From Paenibacillus wynnii (GTDB lineage: Bacteria > Bacillota > Bacilli > Paenibacillales > Paenibacillaceae), in NCBI RefSeq assembly GCF_030812855.1, contig NZ_JAUSTK010000016.1, forward strand, positions 39,701 to 103,700: a DNA stretch of 64,000 nt. The letters run 5' to 3'. A program made the translations under genes and the position numbers. The notes below the pieces were generated by a model. It worked only from the letters and a program-made list of their open reading frames with translations, was not told the origin of the DNA and made no database searches. Positions 54,213 to 63,824 of this stretch are shown here, one piece after another (position 1 is the first letter of the stretch; every line of letters starts with the position of its first letter).

Positions 54213-56024
54213 CTATACAAAAAGCGATACCTTTTTGATCCCTTCTTCCGGTGAAATCCGAACTAGCCCTTTGTCAGTTAGGCGGAGGGTTGGGATCACT
54301 GCCAATGCAAGTAAAGACAGTGTCATAAAAGCATAATTTAATGTACAGCCCGCATCATAGAGAGCTTTACTGATAGCAGCAGATTGTGCGGATGCTATCT
54401 CAAACGGCTCAGTGGACATCAGACCCGCTATAGCCAATGGAAAAAGAGTTGTACCTTCTGCTGTTATTACAGCTACTCCCCCCTGCGCGTCAGCAACAGC
54501 ATTCGCGGCCTGTGACATCAACTCATCGTCATTGCCGATTACAAGCACATTATGACTGTCATGTGCAACGGTCATCGCTATGGCCGCCGGTTCATGAAAG
54601 CCGATTCCACCTACAACACCAACGGACTTGTTCCCGGTTCCTTTGTGCCGTTCCAACACTGCGATCTTGCATAGACCATCCCCATTGCCTATTTGCAGTT
54701 TACCTTCCTCTACAGGAAGTGTAAGAATCTGTTCTAGGGTCTCTACATGATTTTCCCGGATTTTGATAACTCTTGTAGCTAGCTTACCTGTATTAACAGG
54801 GGCTGGGATAATAAAATCCTCCGCTGTCGGACGTGTTGGCAAATGAACCGATGTCAGTACCTCCGGCGGATAAGTGTATGGAGTCAATGTCGCCGTCATA
54901 ACACCGTTTTCTGCAACTACGACACCTGCTGCTATCGTGAGCACAACATTGACATCTGATAAATTGCCATCTAACAGTATTATATCTGCGTAGGAACCCG
55001 GTGTAATGGAACCGATATCGCGGGACAAACCAAAACGTTCAGCCGTATTAATAGTCGCCATCTGGAAGGCTGTAACCGGCTTAACCCCTTGTGAAATCGC
55101 GTGCCTAACTACGAAATCCATATGTCCTTCGTCCCGCAGTGATTCCGAGCTCCGGTCATCGGTTACCAGCATCATCCGACGCGGATCAAGTCCTCTTTCT
55201 GTATGCGCTGTAATTGTTTTGGCTACATCGTGCCAGGCAGAACCCCTGCGCATTTTGGCATACATACCGAGCCGCACCCGCTCGATCACATCATCTGCTG
55301 TGACACATTCATGATCACCGGTTACACCAGCCGCAGCATATATAGGAAGTCTCCAGTCACTGGAAGGCCAAGTAAAGTGTCCGTCTACGTATCTCCCTGC
55401 ACGTAATGTAGCTTGAATTTCCCCTAGCATTTTCTCGTCGCCATAGACAACACCGGGAAAATTCATTACTTCACCCAACGCGATAACATCTTCTCCCCAG
55501 GTGAAGGCTTCTGCCACTTCCTCTGGACCTATGGATGCACCGGTTGTTTCGAATTCCTCTCCTGCCGCTGGTACACAGGAAGCAACCTGCATATAAGCAG
55601 CTAGAGGTGTTCCCCGCATTTCATCCAGCATCAGCTTTATACCCTTGAGGCCAAATACGTTGGCAATCTCATGGGCATCAAAGAACCCTCCGGTCGTGCC
55701 CATCGGCAGAACCGCACGAGCAAATTCAGAAACTGTGAGCTGTGTGCTCTCAATATGGCAATGTCCATCCAGGAGCCCGGGGGCAATATATTTGCCGCCC
55801 GCATCGATGACCTGTGTCTCTTTTCCAATCATATGTGAGACTTCTTTGCCAACGTAGGCTATTCGTCCCCCCTGAATACCGATAGACATGCCCTCTAGGA
55901 TCTCTCCAGAGCATACATTAACCAGCTTACCACCTGTAATAACCAATGTTGCCGGTTGATCCCCGCGGGCCGTAGCCACAAGCTCAGGTACACAATCTGC
56001 CAAAGGCTTTCTTATAAAAGTCAT
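54213..56024 (-). CDS. ade: Adenine deaminase
   Basis: 603 aa from ATG 56024 (GGGGGAG seven bases upstream; the frame's ATG at 56048 lacks one). Amidohydrolase metal motif DGHCHIEST, later VTGDHECVT and LVTDDRSSE, and the C-terminal Ade-specific domain. Converts adenine to hypoxanthine, feeding xanthine dehydrogenase. Last gene of the purine operon. Confidence 0.9.
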   Translation of the reverse strand: MTFIRKPLADCVPELVATARGDQPATLVITGGKLVNVCSGEILEGMSIGIQGGRIAYVGKEVSHMIGKETQVIDAGGKYIAPGLLDGHCHIESTQLTVSEFARAVLPMGTTGGFFDAHEIANVFGLKGIKLMLDEMRGTPLAAYMQVASCVPAAGEEFETTGASIGPEEVAEAFTWGEDVIALGEVMNFPGVVYGDEKMLGEIQATLRAGRYVDGHFTWPSSDWRLPIYAAAGVTGDHECVTADDVIERVRLGMYAKMRRGSAWHDVAKTITAHTERGLDPRRMMLVTDDRSSESLRDEGHMDFVVRHAISQGVKPVTAFQMATINTAERFGLSRDIGSITPGSYADIILLDGNLSDVNVVLTIAAGVVVAENGVMTATLTPYTYPPEVLTSVHLPTRPTAEDFIIPAPVNTGKLATRVIKIRENHVETLEQILTLPVEEGKLQIGNGDGLCKIAVLERHKGTGNKSVGVVGGIGFHEPAAIAMTVAHDSHNVLVIGNDDELMSQAANAVADAQGGVAVITAEGTTLFPLAIAGLMSTEPFEIASAQSAAISKALYDAGCTLNYAFMTLSLLALAVIPTLRLTDKGLVRISPEEGIKKVSLFV

Positions 56025-56077
56025 AAACCCCGCTCCCCCCGTTATCAAGTAAATCGACCCTACTCCGCTGCTTTTAG

Positions 56078-56120
56078 AAAAACGGCTTCATCGCCCTTAG
56101 CAGGACGAAAGCCGTTTTGG
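56078..56120 (-). terminator. Hairpin between pucG and ade
   Basis: AAAACGGCTT/AAGCCGTTTT perfect stem, followed by TTTTTC on the minus strand, inside the operon. It may reduce ade expression. Confidence 0.6.
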
Positions 56121-56131
56121 TATTCCACCGA

Positions 56132-57364
56132 TTATCTTATGTTTGACTCATAAACGTCAAGTGCAGCTTGAACACCAAGGCCGCGCGGCACCGACAGCCC
56201 GTGACGTATCAACACAGCTTCTAGAGCACCAAGCAAACGCAGGATGTTATTCTCGCGGCAGCTAAACCCCATGGTACCAATACGCCAGATCAAACCTTTT
56301 AAGGGTCCGAAGGAACTGGCAATCTCAATCCCAAACCGGTCAAGCAGCATCGAACGGACGGATTCCCCATCCACTCCCTCTGGAATCAGAACACATGTAA
56401 CTACTGTAAGCTTACTTTCGGGATCTCCATACAAATGGAGCCCCATTGCTGTTAATCCTTCTACAAGAGCTTTTTCGTGCAGGACATGTCTAGCAAATCG
56501 TGCCGCAAGCCCCTCTTCAAGCGTCAAACGCAAGCCTTCCCGGAGCGCATATAGCATGGAGGTCATTTCGGTGTGATGATTAAGTCTCTTAGGACTCCAG
56601 TAATCCTGGAGCATGCCAAGATCGAAATAATTACTTCGAACAAAAGACAGTTCCCCGGGTTGTACATCCCCGGTTCTTAACCCGCGTTCTACCCGTTTGC
56701 GGGTCAAAAGCTTGGCCTCAGCGCGTTCATTATAAGTAATGGGGGCCATGCCCGAAGGAACCGATAGACATTTCTGAGTCCCCCCTATTACAGCATCCAG
56801 CATCCAGGCATCCGTCTCTACAGGCACCCCCCCAATGGTTGCCACCGCATCGACAATGAACAGGCAATCCTGCTCCCGGCAGGCCCGCCCAATCTCCGCG
56901 AGCGGTTGAACACGGCCGGTGGAGGTCTCTCCATGGACCATTGCAACCACCTGCGGCCTGAAGTTTTCCATCGCAGCTATAACCTCACTAGGCTCAAACA
57001 CACTTCCCCAGGTTTTCTCCAGAACCCTTACTTCCGCACCGCAGCGTTCAGCAATTTCATGCAGGAGATGCCCGAAACGCCCAAAGATCGGAATCAATAC
57101 GCGATCTCCCGGTGCAATGAGACTCACCATCACCGCTTCGATGCCAGATCGAGAAGTCCCGTCAACAGGATAGGCCCATTGGTTGCCTGTTACGAATAAT
57201 TCTCTCAACATTCCCATAGTCTCATTCATAATATCTGTAAATTCCGGATCAAATTGTCCCAATACCGGGAAAGACATCGCCCGCAGTACACGCGGGTCAA
57301 CCTCCACCGGCCCCGGGGTCATTATGCACCGAAGTGAAGGCGACAAATCTTCGTACCGCTTCAT
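56132..57364 (-). CDS. pucG: (S)-ureidoglycine-glyoxylate aminotransferase
   Basis: 410 aa, class V PLP aminotransferase. MTPGPVEVDPRVLRAMS start motif, DAVATIGGVPVE (PLP Asp) and GGTQKCLSVPSG (Schiff-base Lys). Homologues at this position in the B. subtilis puc cluster convert ureidoglycine and glyoxylate to oxalurate and glycine. An alanine-glyoxylate transaminase reading is possible, but the operon favours PucG. Confidence 0.88.
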   Translation of the reverse strand: MKRYEDLSPSLRCIMTPGPVEVDPRVLRAMSFPVLGQFDPEFTDIMNETMGMLRELFVTGNQWAYPVDGTSRSGIEAVMVSLIAPGDRVLIPIFGRFGHLLHEIAERCGAEVRVLEKTWGSVFEPSEVIAAMENFRPQVVAMVHGETSTGRVQPLAEIGRACREQDCLFIVDAVATIGGVPVETDAWMLDAVIGGTQKCLSVPSGMAPITYNERAEAKLLTRKRVERGLRTGDVQPGELSFVRSNYFDLGMLQDYWSPKRLNHHTEMTSMLYALREGLRLTLEEGLAARFARHVLHEKALVEGLTAMGLHLYGDPESKLTVVTCVLIPEGVDGESVRSMLLDRFGIEIASSFGPLKGLIWRIGTMGFSCRENNILRLLGALEAVLIRHGLSVPRGLGVQAALDVYESNIR

Positions 57365-57418
57365 GACAATCTCTCCTCTATAGTTCGCTCGTACGTAAAG
57401 TTGCGGTATCCTTTATAA

Positions 57419-58684
57419 TCAAATTTCCTTATAGGCTAGCTCATATAGTAATTCGGTCAAAACTTCCAACCCGGCTCCCAGTTCCTCCGTTGAAGAATAC
57501 TCTGCAGGAGAATGGCTGATGCCGTCCCGGCTGGGAACAAATATCATCGCGGTTGGACACCGCGGCGCAAAGAGTTGGGCATCGTGTCCGGCACCGCTCA
57601 CCATGTTGCGGTAACTCCTGCCTTGCTTTTGGCATATGCGTTCCAGATCGTGACACAACTCGCTATTCATAGGTGCAGGAGGAGCGCTGAGTCTGGGGGT
57701 GAGCTCCATGGTTAGACCGCGTTTTGCTGCGATTTCATTAAAAGCCGAAAGGATATCAGTACAGAAGCGTTCCAGCTTCTCAGCCTCACTATGCCGAATA
57801 TCCAGCGTAAATTGCACCTCACCAGGAATCACATTCGGGGTATTAGGGATTATCTCCAACCGACCTGATGTTGCCACTAGTGGTTCACCGGCCTCACCGG
57901 CTAAACGTTCAAGTAGAAGCAGCATTTCAGCAGTGCCCGTCAGTGCATCCGCCCGCATGTTCATCGGTGTTGTTCCTGCGTGATTCGCTGTTCCTGAGAC
58001 CCTGACCGTAAAACGTCTCTGTCCGGCGATAGCCTGCACTATACCGATCTGCTTAGAAGTCTTTTCCAGAAGTATACCCTGCTCAATATGCAGCTCCACA
58101 AAAGCTTTAATATCATCTCTTTTTATTAAATCTATACTTTGGTTCATTGTGTCATCGCTGCTACCATATCCACACTCTGCCATTGCGGTCCTTAAGGTGA
58201 TACCCTCAGAATCGGCGCAGGTATCCGCTTCACTTCCATCGTACATCCCTGTAACATGGCCGGAGCCCCAAAAGGTTAATGGAAACCTGCTTCCTTCCTC
58301 TTCACAAAATGATACAACCTCTAAAGACCGCAGCGGCTGTCCAAAAGTCTCATGGAGATAATGAATTGCAGTAATCGCAGCGGCTATTCCATAAGCTCCG
58401 TCATATTTCCCGCCGTTAACAACGGTATCCACATGCGAGCCTGTTAGAATCACTTTATCATCCGGGTTTCGTCCGACCAGACGTCCATAAACATTGCCGA
58501 CCTTATCCGTTTCTACCTTTAGACCAAACCCAGCCATTCTTTCCTGCAAAAAAAGCTGTGCTTGGCTCCACTCCGATGTATAAAGCAGCCTAGTTACACC
58601 CGATCCCGGAGCGCTGAATATAGACAGATCATCCAGCAGCTTCATCATTTCGGAGGCTGGTGTTTGTGTCATCGGCGTACTCAT
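57419..58684 (-). CDS. pucF: Allantoate amidohydrolase
   Basis: 421 aa, M20/AmaB-type zinc hydrolase: GSHVDTVVNGGKYDGAYG, EEEGSRFPLTFWGS, ELHIEQG, GAGHDAQ. Hydrolyses allantoate to ureidoglycine, ammonia and CO2. Start overlaps the stop of pucH by four bases. Confidence 0.88.
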   Translation of the reverse strand: MSTPMTQTPASEMMKLLDDLSIFSAPGSGVTRLLYTSEWSQAQLFLQERMAGFGLKVETDKVGNVYGRLVGRNPDDKVILTGSHVDTVVNGGKYDGAYGIAAAITAIHYLHETFGQPLRSLEVVSFCEEEGSRFPLTFWGSGHVTGMYDGSEADTCADSEGITLRTAMAECGYGSSDDTMNQSIDLIKRDDIKAFVELHIEQGILLEKTSKQIGIVQAIAGQRRFTVRVSGTANHAGTTPMNMRADALTGTAEMLLLLERLAGEAGEPLVATSGRLEIIPNTPNVIPGEVQFTLDIRHSEAEKLERFCTDILSAFNEIAAKRGLTMELTPRLSAPPAPMNSELCHDLERICQKQGRSYRNMVSGAGHDAQLFAPRCPTAMIFVPSRDGISHSPAEYSSTEELGAGLEVLTELLYELAYKEI

Positions 58685-60096
58685 CGGATTAACTGCCCTT
58701 CATTGATACGTAGCCATTGTCCGCCATCCCCTATAATCACTCCGTCTTCCGCGGTGTAGACAATATTTCCACGGCATATGGTTGCAGTTACCTTGCAGGA
58801 TAAGGTTAACCCTATATAGGGACTGTGTTTGTGACGATACAAGAGGTCCTCTGCATCAAGTTTATAAGAACGGTTCGGATCGAGCAGTACCAGGTCAGCA
58901 TCGAGCCCCACCGCTATGGAGCCTTTGCGATCCTGCATACCGAAACGTTTTGCCGGAAGCTCAGCCAACAGCTTCGAAATCAAAGTTACCGGTAAGCCCC
59001 TAACGGCTACCCCTTCATGGAACATTAGCTCCAGACTACTTTGGGCACCGGAAATGCCTCCCCAGGCTTCAAAAAAGGACAAATCCTCTTTCAATTTCAG
59101 CTCCGTCGGGCAAGGAGAATGATCTGATGCAACAAGGTCGATTTTGCCTTCTGAAAGCACCTTCCACAACTTCTCCCGTTCCTCTTCACTTCGTAAAGGC
59201 GGGGCGCATTTGGCCACTGGTCCGAGATTTTCCATGTGGGTCTCATTTAAAATGAGATAATGGGGACAAGTTTCCGCGGAAACATCCAGTCCCCGAAGCT
59301 TGGCAGAATGAATCATTTCTATAGCAGCTGCAGTACTAATATGAACAAAATGCAACCGGCATCCCGTCCGTTCACTATACAGCAGTGCTCGCGCAACAGC
59401 TTCCAGTTCGGCCTCGGGTGGCCGGCATGCGGCGAAATCGCCCGCTGTATTCCGCCCGTCCCGCTCGGCATCCGCAGAAAGCGCGGCTGTGATATCCTCG
59501 CTTTCTGCATGCAGTGCGAGAATGCCGCCAAGTGAAGCGATTGTCTTCATACCTTGATAGAGTGTATTGTTATCCACCTCACGGAATCGGCCTTCGCCCT
59601 CGCCTCCCGGATTGGATAGAAAAGCCTTAAAACCGGTAACGCCAGCCGCTGCCAACGTCTCTAAATCATCCAGGTTGCCGGGAACCAAGCCTCCCCAAAG
59701 CACATAGTCTATGGCGGAGTTTCCACAAGCAGCTTCTGCCTTTAGCTTGAGGGCAGCCTCATTAACAGTAGGCGGATTGCCGTTAAGCGGCATATCCGCG
59801 TAGGTCGTACATCCGCCCGCAGCGAGAGCGGCAGACCCGCTCCGAAAGCCTTCCCAATGGCCCATCGTCGGCTCATTAAAGTGCACATGCATATCAATCA
59901 TTCCCGGCAGCACATATTGTCCTTCCGCATCAATAACGTTAGAATCCGAAGTAATCGTTAGATTCTCGCCAATCGCAGCAATTTTCCCCTCAAGAACACC
60001 GATATCCAACCTCATCACTTCACCGGAAAGCACTACATTCCCATTCTTGACTACAAGATCATAAGAATTCTTCACGTTACGATCACCCCCGGTCAT
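58681..60096 (-). CDS. pucH: Allantoinase
   Basis: 471 aa, cyclic amidohydrolase: DMHVHFNEP (HxH), GFKAFLSNPGG (carboxylated Lys), LALHAESED, HFVHISTA, ASDHSPCP (Asp). Opens allantoin to allantoate. Eight bases after the UraD-UraH gene end. Confidence 0.9.
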   Translation of the reverse strand: MTGGDRNVKNSYDLVVKNGNVVLSGEVMRLDIGVLEGKIAAIGENLTITSDSNVIDAEGQYVLPGMIDMHVHFNEPTMGHWEGFRSGSAALAAGGCTTYADMPLNGNPPTVNEAALKLKAEAACGNSAIDYVLWGGLVPGNLDDLETLAAAGVTGFKAFLSNPGGEGEGRFREVDNNTLYQGMKTIASLGGILALHAESEDITAALSADAERDGRNTAGDFAACRPPEAELEAVARALLYSERTGCRLHFVHISTAAAIEMIHSAKLRGLDVSAETCPHYLILNETHMENLGPVAKCAPPLRSEEEREKLWKVLSEGKIDLVASDHSPCPTELKLKEDLSFFEAWGGISGAQSSLELMFHEGVAVRGLPVTLISKLLAELPAKRFGMQDRKGSIAVGLDADLVLLDPNRSYKLDAEDLLYRHKHSPYIGLTLSCKVTATICRGNIVYTAEDGVIIGDGGQWLRINEGQLIR

Positions 60097-60104
60097 CAGT
60101 TTCC

Positions 60105-61004
60105 TTAACTACCTCGATACGTACTGTATCCACCTGGAGCCACGAGCAGCGGGACATGGTAGTGATCCGAGGTTTTTTTTATATTAAAGCGAATCGGGAT
60201 CTGTTCAAGAAAAAAGGGGGTAGTATCAACAGTGTCAATCTCTCCCACTAATGCTGTTTTCCGAAAATAATCGCCTACCATAAACAGTAGTTCATAACAG
60301 CCGGACTCCATCCGTGAACCTTCCAGCAGTGGAGCATCCAATCTACCATCCCTGTTCGTAACAGCTTCTAGCAAAAGCTCACTCGTTCCATTCGTTAACC
60401 TTCTGAGCTGAAGCAACAGTTCTGCGGCGGGAATACCACGGGCAAGATCAAGCACATGCGTTGTAAGTCGTCCGTAGGGTTCTTTGGTATCTTCTTTGAT
60501 CAAATCATTCAAGCGGAACCGGGTGATTCTTCCGATTTCAGACAATGCCTGATCCCATTCTTCCTGCAGTGTTCTATTTACACGTTCGCTTATGGAACTG
60601 ACAATGTCATCTTTGGTTTTGCCGCGTACGGCGAGAATAAAAGGGAATTGAAATTTAGCCGTGTACGTTTGGTTCAGTTCTTTTAGTAAAAGAAACTCTT
60701 CAGGTGCCAACTTATCCAGCCCTGCTCCCTGCTGCTCCGCTGCGGACAACGGACTAACCTGTAATTTCGTCGCCAAATCCGGGTGGGCTCTCAGCAGATG
60801 TTCAATTTGCTGACGGTCTGCCTGCCGCGCCGTTTCCAGCATGCTGCTGTGAAGGTGGTTTACTGATTCGAATGGGGCCTGAAGATAAGTCCCTTCTGCC
60901 ACCCATGGTGAATGTTCAAAAATCCCGCCCAAACTTTCTACAAACTCTGCTTTACTCATACCGTTAATCTCTTCCAGTGTTAAGAGAGAGTCAGAACTAT
61001 CCAT
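60105..61004 (-). CDS. UraD-UraH fusion (OHCU decarboxylase - HIU hydrolase)
   Basis: 299 aa. Residues 10-170 are OHCU decarboxylase (AEFVESLGGIFEHSPWVAE, HPDLATK). Residues about 180-299 are the transthyretin-like 5-hydroxyisourate hydrolase with GRLTTHVLD and the C-terminal YRGS tetrapeptide. Together they carry hydroxyisourate to (S)-allantoin. B. subtilis has these on separate genes (PucL fused to uricase; PucM). Confidence 0.9.
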   Translation of the reverse strand: MDSSDSLLTLEEINGMSKAEFVESLGGIFEHSPWVAEGTYLQAPFESVNHLHSSMLETARQADRQQIEHLLRAHPDLATKLQVSPLSAAEQQGAGLDKLAPEEFLLLKELNQTYTAKFQFPFILAVRGKTKDDIVSSISERVNRTLQEEWDQALSEIGRITRFRLNDLIKEDTKEPYGRLTTHVLDLARGIPAAELLLQLRRLTNGTSELLLEAVTNRDGRLDAPLLEGSRMESGCYELLFMVGDYFRKTALVGEIDTVDTTPFFLEQIPIRFNIKKTSDHYHVPLLVAPGGYSTYRGS

Positions 61005-61006
61005 CT

Positions 61007-61531
61007 TCAGCTCACCCCTCTTTCAATAGCTTTGTTCACTGCACGCATTATGCCTCCGTACCCGGTACAGCGGCATAAATTACCTGATAAAGCTTCTTCT
61101 ACATCTTCCTGTGTAGGCTTCGGGTTCTCAGCTAGAAGTGCAACAACCGAGATCACCATACCCGGTGTGCAATATCCACACTGGAAGCCACCTTCCTCCA
61201 AAAATGCTTGCTGAACCGGATGCAAACCCGCTTCACTCAATCCTTCAATCGTAGTAATCTCTGCTCCGCTGCATTGGTAAGCCATCGTGAGACAGGCATT
61301 GACCGGTTGACCATCAATCAGTACCATACAGGCGCCGCAGCGTCCCAGTTCACAAGCACGCTTCGTGCCCGTCAGCTCTAAATCTTCGCGCAGAACATTA
61401 AGAAGCCTGCGTGTAGGGGGTACTTCTGTAGAGATCGAGTGTCCGTTAACACTGCATTCAAGTGTGAAAGCCGTTTCGGCTGTCTCTATATTTTTCTCTT
61501 CATTGCTGTCCATTTTGTAATTATTGGGCAT
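61007..61531 (-). CDS. pucE: Xanthine dehydrogenase 2Fe-2S subunit
   Basis: 174 aa. First cluster CELGRCGAC with the later Cys (NACLTM); second cluster CGYCTPG ... LCRCTGY. AAAGGCGGTG before ATG; overlaps pucD by 11 bases. Passes electrons from the molybdenum site to FAD. Confidence 0.92.
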   Translation of the reverse strand: MPNNYKMDSNEEKNIETAETAFTLECSVNGHSISTEVPPTRRLLNVLREDLELTGTKRACELGRCGACMVLIDGQPVNACLTMAYQCSGAEITTIEGLSEAGLHPVQQAFLEEGGFQCGYCTPGMVISVVALLAENPKPTQEDVEEALSGNLCRCTGYGGIMRAVNKAIERGVS

Positions 61532-63824
61532 GTGAGTTCACCGCCTTTTGCGGAATAAACGGCGTAGCCTGCAGCCATTCGGGATCGATCGGCAGTCGAT
61601 TTACCCGTTTGCGTACCGCCTGAAATACTGCCGAGGCAACAGCAGGTGCCAAATTAACTGAACCGACCTCACCGATACCTCGGGGGCCGTAAGTATCATG
61701 CTCAGGCAAATCCTCAATCGGCTGGACCTGAATGCTGCCGTTCATATCTGCAATGGTAGGGACTAGATAAGTATCGAGGTTTTTGGTTACATAGCTGCCG
61801 CCCGACATGATAGCGTCCTCCGATAAAGTGAAGCCAATAGCCATGCTGCTGCCACCTTCGATTTGTCCAAGATAGCCTTGCGGGTTTGCAACAGGGCCTG
61901 CAGCCACTGCGTGATACTGATCGGTTACCCGAACACGTCCTGTCAACAAATTGACCGCCACTTTCACAGCAATGGCTGAGTAGGTATACAAAAAATGGGC
62001 GCCTACTCTTTCATAGGTTGTCGTGGGATAGTTAAACTTTGTTTCACTGACAATAGGAGCCGAAATACTGCGTGCCAACTCCGTGTAAGACAGCAGCAGC
62101 CCTCCGTCCTTCTTCCAAATGCCGCCGGGGCCGATCCTTAGATCGTCCATCACAGAATCGGTCAAAGCAGCGGCCGCTGCTTCAAGCAGTCGGGTTGTAA
62201 AGTCCGGATGCAGCCGTCTCAGTGCCATCCACATCATGCTTGTTGCCCGGGAAGCCGTGCTTGAGCCGCTGTCCGGAACCACATCGGTATCCCCGATTAC
62301 GATTCTTAAATCCTCAGCGGCGAAACCATATTGCTCGATCAGCATCTGCTCCATCGTCGCGATTAGCCCTTGACCAAATTCCTCGTAGCCGAATACCGCT
62401 TCGATTTTGCCGTCAAGGGCCAGTAAGAGTCGCCCGCCCGCAGGGTCGGGAATACCGTAACCCAGACCCGCGCCATGCATAGCGATGGCGGCTCCTGTTC
62501 CGGTTACAATCCACGGTTCGGCAGTCGTTATATTAACATCGCTCCCCCCTTCTTGGGGAGCAACTCCTGCCATAAGCGGGGAAGCAGCCAAGGCTTCCCA
62601 GACCTGCATGGCCCCGTCTGTCTGGGCAATTTCCTGTCCCAGCGGTCCAAGATCCCCGTATTGCCGCAAATTCCTGCGGCGCATCTCCCAGGGTTCTATC
62701 GTCAACAACTCCGCCAGCCGGTCGATCTGCCCCTCCAGCGCAAAGATGGCCTGATTCCCGCCAAAGCCGCGAAACTCACCGGACACACCGTTATTGGTGT
62801 ATACGGCAAAGCCTTCGACATCCACATGTTCGATTAGATAAGGGCCCATTACATGCTCAGTGGCAAAGTTAAGGACTTCCGCACCAAGCGTGGCATAGGC
62901 CCCTGTATCTGAAATAATTCTTACCTGATGGGCAATGATTTTGCCTGCTTGATCGCAGCCCGTTTTCATCGTAATTTTCATGGGATGGCGCTTAAGTCCG
63001 GCACGTATAGATTCCGCACGGGAGTTATGAAGATGGACCGGACGCCGTGTCCTAAGCGCGAGCAAAGCTCCATACGGCTGTACATTAAGCTCGTCTTTCC
63101 CCCCGAAAGAACCGCCGATCGGACTTGAAATCACACGTATTTCTTCCTCCGGGATAGCCAGAATTCGGGATAGCTGCTTGCGGTCCATCAATCCGTGCTG
63201 GGTAGCTGAATAGACTGTTAGCCTCCCGTTACTTTCAGGGATAAATAATCCGCCTTCCGTCTCCATATAGGTATGCATTTGTCGTGGGGTCCAATAGGTT
63301 TCCTCCACGACATGAGTGCACTCCTCGAAGGCAATCTGCGGTTGCCCCTTTCGATATTCGGTGTGATGCAGCACATTACCCTCCGCATGAAGCAGGATCG
63401 CATCTTTCTTCATGGCCTCTTCAGGGTCATCGAGCAGTTGGAGGGGTTCATAGACCACATCAATTAAAGACAGAGCATACTCCGCAATTTCATCCGTGTC
63501 TGCCGCTACAGCCGCAATAGCATCCCCTGTATATCGCACTCGCTCACTGCAAAACACTGGTTGGTGGGGTAGCGCAATACCAAAACCGTTATGTCCAGGC
63601 ACATCCTCATGTGTGATAACAGCATGCACACCCGGAATGTTCAGAGCCTTCTCGGTATGAATAGAAAGAATACGGGCATGCGCCTGATGACTGCGAAGCA
63701 CACGTCCGACTAACATCCCTTCTGCGCTCATGTCGGTCAAATACTGCAGCTTGCCGGATACCTTACCCTGTCCGTCGGGCCGTGTACGCCAGCGGATTCC
63801 GCTGGATTCCTTATTCAGCAGCAT
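61521..63824 (-). CDS. pucD: Xanthine dehydrogenase molybdopterin subunit
   Basis: 767 aa. IGGSFGGKDELNVQPY, the arginine-containing EFRGFGGNQAIFALE, and GIGEVGSVNLAPAV with the catalytic Glu near the end. Converts hypoxanthine to xanthine and urate. First gene of the operon; GAGGAGAGAGGG before ATG. No FAD subunit (pucC) next to it in this window. Confidence 0.9.
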   Translation of the reverse strand: MLLNKESSGIRWRTRPDGQGKVSGKLQYLTDMSAEGMLVGRVLRSHQAHARILSIHTEKALNIPGVHAVITHEDVPGHNGFGIALPHQPVFCSERVRYTGDAIAAVAADTDEIAEYALSLIDVVYEPLQLLDDPEEAMKKDAILLHAEGNVLHHTEYRKGQPQIAFEECTHVVEETYWTPRQMHTYMETEGGLFIPESNGRLTVYSATQHGLMDRKQLSRILAIPEEEIRVISSPIGGSFGGKDELNVQPYGALLALRTRRPVHLHNSRAESIRAGLKRHPMKITMKTGCDQAGKIIAHQVRIISDTGAYATLGAEVLNFATEHVMGPYLIEHVDVEGFAVYTNNGVSGEFRGFGGNQAIFALEGQIDRLAELLTIEPWEMRRRNLRQYGDLGPLGQEIAQTDGAMQVWEALAASPLMAGVAPQEGGSDVNITTAEPWIVTGTGAAIAMHGAGLGYGIPDPAGGRLLLALDGKIEAVFGYEEFGQGLIATMEQMLIEQYGFAAEDLRIVIGDTDVVPDSGSSTASRATSMMWMALRRLHPDFTTRLLEAAAAALTDSVMDDLRIGPGGIWKKDGGLLLSYTELARSISAPIVSETKFNYPTTTYERVGAHFLYTYSAIAVKVAVNLLTGRVRVTDQYHAVAAGPVANPQGYLGQIEGGSSMAIGFTLSEDAIMSGGSYVTKNLDTYLVPTIADMNGSIQVQPIEDLPEHDTYGPRGIGEVGSVNLAPAVASAVFQAVRKRVNRLPIDPEWLQATPFIPQKAVNSHAQ

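Noticed and set aside
53875..54336. 153-codon plus-strand ORF
   Set aside because: Composition is atypical; it covers a minus-strand remnant, the terminator and the end of ade.
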